Origin: RUG11237 sp045126515
GTDB lineage: Bacteria; Bacillota; Clostridia; Lachnospirales; Lachnospiraceae
Length of the DNA: 18,191 nucleotides
Direction: 5' to 3'
NCBI GenBank assembly: GCA_045126515.1
Contig: JBGVOM010000151.1
Location: forward strand, 1 to 18,191
Shown in pieces: positions 8,098 to 14,961 of the stretch. Within the stretch, counting starts at the first letter, position 1; the number at the start of each line of letters is the position of its first letter. Position numbers and translations under genes: made by a program. Below the pieces are notes generated by a model. That model worked only from the letters and a program-made list of their open reading frames with translations. It ran no database searches and was not told the origin of the DNA.

Positions 8098-8865
8098 ATG
8101 TCAATCTTAGAAGCTGTAAACATAAAAAAAATCTACAAAACCAAAATGGGCAGTGCTCAAGTGGAAGCCTTAAGCAACATTAATTTCTCCATAGAAACCG
8201 GTGAATTTGTGGCTATTATGGGTGAATCCGGCAGTGGAAAAACTACATTATTAAATATGTTAGCTGCCTTAGATACCCCTACTTCCGGGGAAATTTATCT
8301 GGAAGACAAAAGCTTTTCGAATATTAAAGAAAAAGAGCGGGCTGCTTTCCGGAGAAATAATTTAGGATTTGTATTTCAGGATTTTAACTTATTAGATACC
8401 TTTACCTTGGAAGACAATATTTTACTTCCGTTAGTACTTTCCGGAACTCCTTACAAGACTATGCAGGAAAAACTGCATCCACTGGCTACTTCTCTTGGAA
8501 TTGAAGATTTATTAAAAAAATATCCTTACGAAGTCAGCGGTGGTCAGAAGCAGCGTGCTGCCGTAGCCAGAGCATTGATTACTAACCCCAAACTGCTTTT
8601 GGCAGATGAGCCTACCGGAGCATTGGATTCGAAAGCATCGGTAAAACTTTTAAATCAGTTTGAGAAAATTAATAAGGAAGGGCAGACAATTCTTATGGTT
8701 ACCCACAGCGTTCAGGCTGCCTGCCACGCTTCCCGGGTATTATTTATAAAAGACGGTATTGTATTCCACCAGATTTACAAGGGAAATGCCACAAAGGATG
8801 AAATGTTCCATAAAATCAACGATGCGTTAACTTCCCTGCTGTCCGGAGGTGAGGAAAATGAATAA
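8098..8865 (+). CDS. ABC transporter ATP-binding protein, BceA-like
   Basis: This 255-residue ATPase sits behind a strong AAAGGAGG site. It has all canonical motifs: Walker A GESGSGKT (42-49), Q-loop Gln94 in FVFQDFNLL, signature VSGGQKQR (146-153), Walker B LLLADEP (166-172) with Glu171, D-loop ALDS, and switch His203 in VTHS. It belongs to the MacB/LolD/BceA type that pairs with FtsX-like permeases. It energises removal of peptide antibiotics from the membrane or their target lipids, and its ATPase cycle also signals to the kinase. Its last codons overlap the permease start (ATG 8858 lies before the stop at 8863-8865), which implies equal expression of the two subunits. The substrate cannot be read from the sequence. 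Confidence 0.93.
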   Translation: MSILEAVNIKKIYKTKMGSAQVEALSNINFSIETGEFVAIMGESGSGKTTLLNMLAALDTPTSGEIYLEDKSFSNIKEKERAAFRRNNLGFVFQDFNLLDTFTLEDNILLPLVLSGTPYKTMQEKLHPLATSLGIEDLLKKYPYEVSGGQKQRAAVARALITNPKLLLADEPTGALDSKASVKLLNQFEKINKEGQTILMVTHSVQAACHASRVLFIKDGIVFHQIYKGNATKDEMFHKINDALTSLLSGGEENE

Positions 8866-10858
8866 ACATATTTACGGAAAATTAGCCTTGACTAACCTCA
8901 AGAAAAATCCCAAATTATATGTTCCTTATTTACTTACTTTGATAGGATGTATGCTCTTTTATTATATTTTCACTTCACTAGGGAACAATCCCTTAATTTA
9001 TGATACAGCCACTGGAAAAGCTGCCTTTAAGGCCGCCGATGTTCTATGCCCTATCCTTCAGACCGGCTCTTTTGTAGCTGCCTTCTTTGGTTTTATTTTT
9101 CTTCTTTATGCTAACAGCTTTATACTAAAGCACCAAAAGAAGCAGCTGGGTCTTTACCGGGTACTTGGTATGGAACGTAAGCATATGATCCGTATTATCA
9201 TTTTAGAAACGTTTCTAATGTTTGCCGTAGGATTCATTGGGGCTGTTTTCCTTGGCTTTTTATTTGATAAATTAATGCTGGTGCTTTTATTCCGAATTAT
9301 ACATCAGCCATTCCCAGCGGGATTTTTTATGAATACCACTGCTTTATCTCATACGGTAATATTAACGCTCCTGCTGGCATTATTGATTCTTCTTCGAAGC
9401 GTATTTACCCTTCTGCGCACGAAAGATATCGACTTACTAAAAAGCGAGAAACAAGGGGAAAAAGAGCCTAAGAATCGTCTGCTCCTTGCACTTATTGGCG
9501 CCATTTTACTTGGTATCGGATACTATGCTGCACTCTCCGCTCAAGGTGTCAGTCAGGCAATCAACAATTTCTTTCCGGCTGCTATTTGTGTGATTCTCGG
9601 CACTTACGCTTTATTTACGGCTGGAAGTATTGCTATATTAAAACTATTGAAGAAAAATAAGAATTATTACTATACCACAAGACATTTTATCAGTCTTTCC
9701 GGCATGCTCTACCGCATGAAACAGAACGCTGCCGGACTTGCTACTATTTGTATTTTGTCTGCCGCTGCCATCGTAGTTCTATCCGCAGGTGTATGCCTTT
9801 ACGCCAACGGAAACCGAAGTATTAATGAGCAGTTCCCGCGTTCGGTACAAATTTCTACGCAAGGCACTGACTCTTCCGAAAATATTGACAGGATACAGGA
9901 TATTTTAAATGTAACAGCTAAAGAAACCAATACAGCTTTCCAGAATCTGGTTTATTGCAATTGTTCCAGTGGTGTTTTTGATTTGCAAGGCAATGAATTA
10001 TTACGGAAAAATACTGCTTCCTTTGCAAATATAGAAAGTATTCCTGATACTTATATACTAACTTTAGATGAATATAACCGCTTTAACGGTACTTCAGAAA
10101 CACTGGGAGAAAATGAAATCCTGCTCTATGGCTCTGACAAGATATTTGAATACGATACACTTATTTTTGAAGGCGTTACCTATCAGGCAAAGGGAACTGC
10201 TGATCCTACCTGCCTTACTTACCTTGCCGACTACTCTATGACTTTATTTTCTAACCTATTAATTGTAGTTCCGGATGAGGAAACTTTGGACAGACTTATG
10301 CCAAAAGATTATGGTTTTTGCGGTTCTTACGCCTATTTCGGATTTGATGTAAACGCTTCTGCTGATAAAGTAAAAAGTTTTTCAACAGCACTTTCGAAAG
10401 CTTTGGATGCTGAAAATATAGCGCATAAAATTACTCTCAAATCTGATGAAGAGGAAGTTTTTTACGGTACTTATGGCGGTTTGTTTTTTGTAGGAATTCT
10501 CCTTGGAATCTTATTCTTAATCTGCACCGTAATGATTATTTACTACAAACAGATTTCGGAAGGTTACAGTGACCGGGAGCGTTTCTTAATCATGCAGAAG
10601 GTGGGGCTTTCTAAAAAGGAAATTAAACAGTCCATTCACTCTCAGGTGATGCTACTGTTCTTCCTTCCATTGATTACTGCCATTATCCACTCTGCTGTAG
10701 CACTAAATATTGTTGCCGACTGCTTAAGACTTGTGCTGGTTGTTCATATACCAACCTTTGTTGCCAGTGTGGCTATCACTTGTGTATTGTTTTCTATTTG
10801 CTATGGAGTGGTTTATAAGATTACTTCTAAAGAGTATTATTTGATTGTAAACGAATAA
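8858..10858 (+). CDS. FtsX-like ABC permease, BceB-like
   Basis: This 666-residue permease starts at ATG 8858 with GGAGG 8 bp upstream. A GTG at 8849 is in frame but overlaps that ribosome site, so it was not chosen. About ten membrane helices are visible (~20-38, 62-86, 111-135, 161-183, 204-222, 232-255, 287-310, 525-545, 580-605, 618-645). A single large extracytoplasmic domain of about 200 residues lies between helices 7 and 8. That topology defines BceB-type permeases and separates them from 4-TM MacB or LolCE. The large domain is the presumed sensor and substrate-binding region and is the variable part of the family. Lipid II-binding peptides such as bacitracin or lantibiotics are typical substrates; the specific one is unknown. 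Confidence 0.9.
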   Translation: MNKHIYGKLALTNLKKNPKLYVPYLLTLIGCMLFYYIFTSLGNNPLIYDTATGKAAFKAADVLCPILQTGSFVAAFFGFIFLLYANSFILKHQKKQLGLYRVLGMERKHMIRIIILETFLMFAVGFIGAVFLGFLFDKLMLVLLFRIIHQPFPAGFFMNTTALSHTVILTLLLALLILLRSVFTLLRTKDIDLLKSEKQGEKEPKNRLLLALIGAILLGIGYYAALSAQGVSQAINNFFPAAICVILGTYALFTAGSIAILKLLKKNKNYYYTTRHFISLSGMLYRMKQNAAGLATICILSAAAIVVLSAGVCLYANGNRSINEQFPRSVQISTQGTDSSENIDRIQDILNVTAKETNTAFQNLVYCNCSSGVFDLQGNELLRKNTASFANIESIPDTYILTLDEYNRFNGTSETLGENEILLYGSDKIFEYDTLIFEGVTYQAKGTADPTCLTYLADYSMTLFSNLLIVVPDEETLDRLMPKDYGFCGSYAYFGFDVNASADKVKSFSTALSKALDAENIAHKITLKSDEEEVFYGTYGGLFFVGILLGILFLICTVMIIYYKQISEGYSDRERFLIMQKVGLSKKEIKQSIHSQVMLLFFLPLITAIIHSAVALNIVADCLRLVLVVHIPTFVASVAITCVLFSICYGVVYKITSKEYYLIVNE

Positions 10859-10864
10859 AATAAC

Positions 10865-10937
10865 GCCCCTAACAACTGCAGAAGCAGCCAGAGCAGGATT
10901 TTTAACAGCTCTGGCTGCTTCTGTAGTTGTTAGGGGC
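10865..10937 (+). terminator. Very long hairpin immediately after the permease gene
   Basis: Six bases after the permease stop codon, two 30-bp arms (10865-10894 and 10908-10937) are complementary apart from one position, which would be a G-U wobble in RNA. The loop is 13 nt, AGGATTTTTAACA. The stem begins GCCCCTAACAACT and ends CAGCCAGAGC, so it is GC-richer than its surroundings. Position suggests transcription termination or 3'-end protection. The usual U-tract is missing (TGTGTATGG follows), so a pure rho-independent terminator is not certain. Confidence 0.55.
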
Positions 10938-11046
10938 TGTGTATGGTGGGATTTGCAAGGGGAAGTCTGTTTCTTATTTGCCTATATATTGGCAGGTTAC
11001 AAGATTATTTTTATAATACACCGCATATTCCATATTCCTGAAAAAA

Positions 11047-11076
11047 TTGACAATCCCTAAAAGATTAGTATATATT
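11047..11076 (+). promoter_or_regulatory. Promoter of the small lipoprotein gene
   Basis: TTGACA (11047-11052) and TATATT (11071-11076) are 18 bp apart. The -10 ends 36 bp before the lipoprotein start codon. A perfect -35 and a good -10 indicate separate, probably constitutive, transcription from the preceding transporter operon, from which it is also divided by the long hairpin. Confidence 0.65.
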
Positions 11077-11112
11077 AGGTACGTAAATAATTTTTAAAGG
11101 AAGTTAACAACT

Positions 11113-11568
11113 ATGAAAAAATTAAACTGCATTTTTAGTATTTTTTTACTAATCTTCTGCCTAGCAGCGTGCGGAAACAGTACAATGAAAAAAATTGAAG
11201 ATTCTTTCCGGAAAAGCATAGAGAAAATCGAAAGTTCACAGGTAGAGATTCAGGACTTAACAGATTTTGAATGGGATTACTTGTACACATTCAGCCCATA
11301 TACATCCACGGACCAAATAGAAGAAATTATTGGATTTAAGTCAGCGTATATCATGGATAACATGATAAATGAGGGCATCACATATTTACTATTTGTAAAA
11401 GACAATACGGTAGTTGCAAATATACAGGGTTACGCAGATTCCTTAGGATATTCCATTAATTTTGGCTGTTATGATAACTACTTGTGTATAGATTCTTCTG
11501 AAAAATGTACATTTTCCGTGACAAATGAAGATGATGTGAAATATCTTGAGTATCTGCCGGAAGAATAA
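11113..11568 (+). CDS. Small secreted lipoprotein, function unknown
   Basis: This 151-residue protein begins MKK with a hydrophobic core and the lipobox LAAC (17-20), so Cys20 should be lipidated and the mature protein held on the outer face of the membrane. AAAGGAAG lies 9 bp before ATG 11113. The mature part is acidic and starts with a helical, charged stretch (about 25-50: KKIEDSF, KSIEKIESSQVEIQ). A probable beta-rich region with many Tyr follows, ending in an acidic tail. No known domain was recognised. It follows the BceAB-like transporter but has its own promoter, so a role in the same peptide response is possible but not shown. A hairpin (11597-11621) follows. Confidence 0.8.
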   Translation: MKKLNCIFSIFLLIFCLAACGNSTMKKIEDSFRKSIEKIESSQVEIQDLTDFEWDYLYTFSPYTSTDQIEEIIGFKSAYIMDNMINEGITYLLFVKDNTVVANIQGYADSLGYSINFGCYDNYLCIDSSEKCTFSVTNEDDVKYLEYLPEE

Positions 11569-11596
11569 TGGACACTTTTTATCCTTCATCGAAATA

Positions 11597-11621
11597 GAGG
11601 CAGGAAATTTTTTCCTGCCTC
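11597..11621 (+). terminator. Hairpin after the lipoprotein gene
   Basis: GAGGCAGGAAA (11597-11607) and TTTCCTGCCTC (11611-11621) are perfect 11-bp arms with a TTT loop, 28 bp after the lipoprotein stop. The T-run falls in the loop and 3' arm, not downstream of the stem. Termination is likely but the element is not a canonical terminator. Confidence 0.55.
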
Positions 11622-11717
11622 AGAGTGTAGATAAAGTATTTTTATGTTATCATTGGTGGTAAACAAAAATTTATATTTTATGAATTTGCCAAATCGGGAG
11701 TTAAAGGAGAGATAATT

Positions 11718-11990
11718 ATGCGGAGTTTTGTTTTACAATTATTGATTATTGGCTTGATTATGTTGAGTATAGGAATTGTAATGGCGGTATTAGCAATGAG
11801 ATTTATAAAACGAGAAGAACACTCCATCCTTGCTATTTTGTTTTCAATCCTATCATGCCCATGCATTTATATTCCTATTAACTTCACGATTGGGTTTATA
11901 TTTGCAAGACTCGTGTTAATGATATCGTTGACATATAGCATAATTATGGTGATATTGTCTGTAAGAAATATCACGAAAAAGAAACATTAG
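11718..11990 (+). CDS. Small three-helix membrane protein, function unknown
   Basis: This 90-residue hydrophobic protein has AAGGAG 8 bp before ATG 11718. Three membrane segments are visible (~5-27, ~36-57, ~62-82), with a basic loop FIKREEH between the first two and a basic tail NITKKKH. That suggests a cytoplasmic C-terminus. Nothing marks it as a toxin, immunity protein or transporter subunit. It stands after the lipoprotein gene and its hairpin, with no clear promoter of its own, and converges on the minus-strand operon to the right. The open frame, good ribosome site and membrane topology support a real gene. Confidence 0.65.
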   Translation: MRSFVLQLLIIGLIMLSIGIVMAVLAMRFIKREEHSILAILFSILSCPCIYIPINFTIGFIFARLVLMISLTYSIIMVILSVRNITKKKH

Positions 11991-12160
11991 AATGGCTATT
12001 TTCTATATACAAAGAACTTGACAACTTCCAGTTTTCGAGATGACAATAGACAGAAAATTGACATTTAAAGTTGAAGGTTAATATCCTCATCAACAATGCA
12101 ATCTGTTCTTATTACTCAAAATGCTACAATTAAATTACATTGTCTCATTTAATCATTGTC

Positions 12161-12202
12161 AATTTAATTTTATCATTTTCTCCTTAATGATAAAATTAAA
12201 TT
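12161..12202. terminator. AT-rich 17-bp perfect hairpin between converging operons
   Basis: AATTTAATTTTATCATT (12161-12177) and its exact complement (12186-12202) flank an 8-nt loop. On the plus strand the stem is followed by TTCTTTGTTCT, moderately T-rich; on the minus strand there is no T-run. It lies in the 276-bp gap between the small membrane protein gene and the minus-strand operon, so it may end transcription from one or both sides. The rest of the gap shows no gene. Two loose TTGACA boxes (near 12015 and 12058) lack good -10 partners. Confidence 0.5.
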
Positions 12203-12266
12203 TTCTTTGTTCTAATTGAAAACAAGGATTCCAGCTTTCCCCCGTTCTAAACCGGTTGCTTCAACG

Positions 12267-12770
12267 TCATTCTGCATTGTCAAAAGCACCATACAAACGC
12301 ATATTCAGTTCTTCTAAAAATTCATACAAATTCTGAATATATTCGTCTACGCTATTCGCTCCATTTTTCTCAAAGATCTGTTCATACATTTCCTCTACAC
12401 CGCCTAGAACATAGGAATTATATAACTCATCATATTTTTTTCGCTCTTCGTCATTATAATCCAGTCTAAAGGCAATATGCATCATTTCTTCCGTACTTCT
12501 ATTTCCAAAATGCAACGCCATTATATTACGATAATTAAACACTAAATCTCTTTGACCTTTTAACATTTTATCTGGAAAAATTTTTGTGTTTTCACCATTT
12601 TTATCTACGACTCCCCTCCTTTTATAGATCCATCCTACAAAGGGAGCCACCTGATAAACCTCATAATTTGTACCAAAAAATCCCCTTCCAATTTCATCAC
12701 TGAGCTTTGCTGTCATTTTCTTTACCATATCTGCATGCTTACCGTAAAATACATATTCATTGTCAAACAT
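12267..12770 (-). CDS. Unrecognised 167-aa protein, last gene of the Dnd-like operon
   Basis: The chosen start is ATG 12768-12770, four bases after the ATPase stop, with GGTGAG just upstream. An in-frame TTG at 12785 would add five residues and overlap the ATPase gene. The soluble, mixed-charge protein opens FDNEYVFYGKHADMVKKM. A hydrophobic/aromatic core follows (YEVYQVAPFVGWIYKRRG, ~38-55), then FNYRNIMALHFGNRS and an acidic helical C-terminus (YIQNLYEFLEELNMRLYGAF). No signal peptide, membrane helix or known motif was seen. Position directly after the DndD-like gene is where DndE would be expected. However, it is longer than DndE (~110-130 residues) and does not look like it. It may be a DndE replacement or a small accessory partner of the ATPase; this is inference. 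Confidence 0.7.
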   Translation of the reverse strand: MFDNEYVFYGKHADMVKKMTAKLSDEIGRGFFGTNYEVYQVAPFVGWIYKRRGVVDKNGENTKIFPDKMLKGQRDLVFNYRNIMALHFGNRSTEEMMHIAFRLDYNDEERKKYDELYNSYVLGGVEEMYEQIFEKNGANSVDEYIQNLYEFLEELNMRLYGAFDNAE

Positions 12771-12774
12771 TTTC

Positions 12775-14799
12775 TCACCGTCCAATCACTTCTGAATGAA
12801 GGCTGCTATTATTTACCTTCGTTACCATATACCGTTTTCCGATTTTACCGCTCATATATTCTTCTGCTACATCGCCATCCGTGTCCTTGATAAACATAAT
12901 AACCTGATCAGCAATTTTAGGGATTTCTGTGCAGATACTTTTAATTCTGGTTTTATCAAATGCAGAAAGCGGCGCATCCATTACCAGTGGATATCCTTCT
13001 TTTTCCGTATCAATCATATCAATTTCTTCCAACGCATTATGATTGATTTTTTCTTTTGCCAGATCAATAATTGCAGAAATAAATGCAAAAATCAGTGCAT
13101 AACCCTGTGCCGTATTCTTTTCCACTTCATCATCCGATGCAAACTCTTCTTGAACATTTACATTGATTCTGTATTTCGGATCAATGGATATCCGTATATT
13201 TCCATCATAAATTGTCTTGAAAATTTCGTTCATTCTGTTTTCCAGTAAAATTCTGTATTTATTTTCATTCTTGGAATAATTATCATAAAGTTTTTCATAC
13301 AATTTTTCAGCATATGCTAAATAATTTGCATTTCTAATAGTGTCCTTATTAGTAATTACCAATTTTCCTTTTTCCGTTTCCTGACGCTCTTTTTCCTGTA
13401 GCTTAATTTTTAGTTCGGACTCCAATGCTACCAGTCTTGCATGTAACTTTTGTTCTTCTGCCTCCAGTATTTTTTTCTTTTCTTTTGCCTGTTCCCCTTT
13501 GCTGGTATTCCCTAAAAGTTCCATTTTGTCACTGGCTTCCTGCTCTTTACCGGATATCTGCGCATCTATACTTAAGATATTTCTCATTTTTCGGGACATA
13601 TCTTCCATAAAAGTATTATCTTCTTTTCTGATATTGTCTTCCTTACTTCGATAATCATTTATCTGCATTCCAATGGTTTTTGGCTGTGCATAATCTAATA
13701 AACTCATAAGTTTCTCACATTCCTGGCTATGTTCTTTCAGCGGTGTCCCGCACAGGCAGGCTTTTCTTTCTTTGAGTAAATATAAAATCATTCGCTCTGT
13801 TAAATCAGGAATACTCTTTTCTCCCGCACCCTCCTCCTTGATTTTTGTTTCTGCTTCCTCTACTAATGTTCTGGCACAAAAGGCGTAAAACCCCCTGCTG
13901 AATTCTTTCAAAAAATCCTTTCCTATGGCTTGCGCTCGCTTTTGTCTTAAATTCGCAATTTCTCTTTGTAACTTATCATATTGCTCTTTCAAGTCCATTT
14001 TAGGTGTTTCTGAAAGAATAATCTCTTGACATTGTTTAATTTTTTCTCTACACATATACAAACTTCTTTTTGTATCTTCCGTCATCTTTGATTTTTCTTT
14101 AATTTCGTCCTGCAACTTCTGTATTTTTGTATTATATTCTCCCATTTTTATTGCAGATTTGTTGTTTTTTTCTATTTCATTTTTATAATGTTTTGTAACA
14201 GACATCTTATTTCCAACGCTTTTCAAATGTCCCATGGCATTTTGTGTAGCACGCAGTCCAACAAGACTATACACAGCTTCTTTAAAATCGTCACTTTTAC
14301 CCTTTTGAATTTCTTTTGACATCTCTTCAATACGCTCACCGTCAAAGAAAAAGAACTTTGACAAATCTTTTGGCAAAAACTGCTTTATCATATAATCTCT
14401 TTTTCCCTCATCAAAATAATGCAGTTCTCCATTTTCATCTATTGTAGAAATAGTAAATTTATGGTCATCTTCCTGCAATTTCATCTGACCATCTTTCTTG
14501 TAAGTAACAGAACGCTTAATCAAATACTCCCGCTCATTATAACAAATTTCTATAGACACACTGACTGTTTTGGGCTGCCCCATAGTCATCTGTTCCCTAA
14601 CAACACGATTAATAATTTCTCGAATCTGAAAGCTTGTTCCCCCATAAAGTGCCCACTGAAAAGCCTGTGCCAGAGTTGTTTTTCCTGTTCCGTTATCTCC
14701 CATGACAACTGTAATGTTTTTATCTGCATCTGTGGCAAAGTCAAGGGTAGTGTCTTTGAATTGTCTGAAATTTTTTAAGGTAATACTTTTAATAATCAC
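12775..14799 (-). CDS. DndD-like SMC/ABC-type ATPase
   Basis: This 674-residue protein starts at GTG 14797-14799, preceded by AGGAGGT. It opens with a RecF/SMC-like head (IIKSITLKNFRQF, ~2-14). Walker A is GDNGTGKTT (34-42). The stretch LPKDLSKFFFFDGERIEEM (~142-160) strongly resembles the same region of DndD, the ATPase of DNA phosphorothioation. Coiled coils (~205-300 and ~405-475) surround a short Cys motif CLCG (348-351), a reduced zinc-hook-like turn. The C-terminal head has LVMDAPLSAFD (605-615) as Walker B/D-loop; the usual signature is degenerate (NTAQGYA, ~562-568). Its length matches DndD (~650-670). In Dnd systems DndD supplies ATPase or nicking activity for sulfur insertion. The small gene and helicase upstream and the desulfurase beyond support that role. 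An SMC-like defence ATPase outside Dnd is the main alternative. Confidence 0.8.
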   Translation of the reverse strand: MIIKSITLKNFRQFKDTTLDFATDADKNITVVMGDNGTGKTTLAQAFQWALYGGTSFQIREIINRVVREQMTMGQPKTVSVSIEICYNEREYLIKRSVTYKKDGQMKLQEDDHKFTISTIDENGELHYFDEGKRDYMIKQFLPKDLSKFFFFDGERIEEMSKEIQKGKSDDFKEAVYSLVGLRATQNAMGHLKSVGNKMSVTKHYKNEIEKNNKSAIKMGEYNTKIQKLQDEIKEKSKMTEDTKRSLYMCREKIKQCQEIILSETPKMDLKEQYDKLQREIANLRQKRAQAIGKDFLKEFSRGFYAFCARTLVEEAETKIKEEGAGEKSIPDLTERMILYLLKERKACLCGTPLKEHSQECEKLMSLLDYAQPKTIGMQINDYRSKEDNIRKEDNTFMEDMSRKMRNILSIDAQISGKEQEASDKMELLGNTSKGEQAKEKKKILEAEEQKLHARLVALESELKIKLQEKERQETEKGKLVITNKDTIRNANYLAYAEKLYEKLYDNYSKNENKYRILLENRMNEIFKTIYDGNIRISIDPKYRINVNVQEEFASDDEVEKNTAQGYALIFAFISAIIDLAKEKINHNALEEIDMIDTEKEGYPLVMDAPLSAFDKTRIKSICTEIPKIADQVIMFIKDTDGDVAEEYMSGKIGKRYMVTKVNNSSLHSEVIGR

Positions 14800-14811
14800 T
14801 ACTTACACCTC

Positions 14812-14961
14812 CTATTTGCTGAGTCCAACCTCTTTTTCTATGATTTTACAAATTTCTTTTATCATATCCCCATCGCTGATTTCGTGCGTTCTGGCATTCT
14901 TTTTTTCCATTCTCAGAACTTCAAATTCTATCATTTCCAGTGTTTTCTTGTTTATCTCCAT
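14812..14961 (-). CDS. 49-aa small protein between helicase and DndD-like genes
   Basis: The ATG at 14959-14961 has AAGGAGG 8 bp upstream, the best ribosome site in this operon. Two earlier in-frame starts are less likely; the one at 14977-14979 would use that same AAGGAGG as coding sequence. The reading frame overlaps the helicase 3' end by 41 bp in a different frame and ends 12 bp before the ATPase start. The product is charged and predicted to be mainly helical: MEINKKTLEMIEFEVLRMEK, then a loop with NARTHEISDGD and a final helix IKEICKIIEKEVGL. A comparable ~50-residue protein is, from memory, annotated near DNA-modification loci of this type, which fits. Its job may be to bind the ATPase or DNA; no motif shows which. 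Confidence 0.72.
   Translation of the reverse strand: MEINKKTLEMIEFEVLRMEKKNARTHEISDGDMIKEICKIIEKEVGLSK

Noticed and set aside
12796..13248. Plus-strand 150-aa frame opposite the DndD-like gene
   Set aside because: No ribosome site and lies wholly antisense to a well-supported gene.
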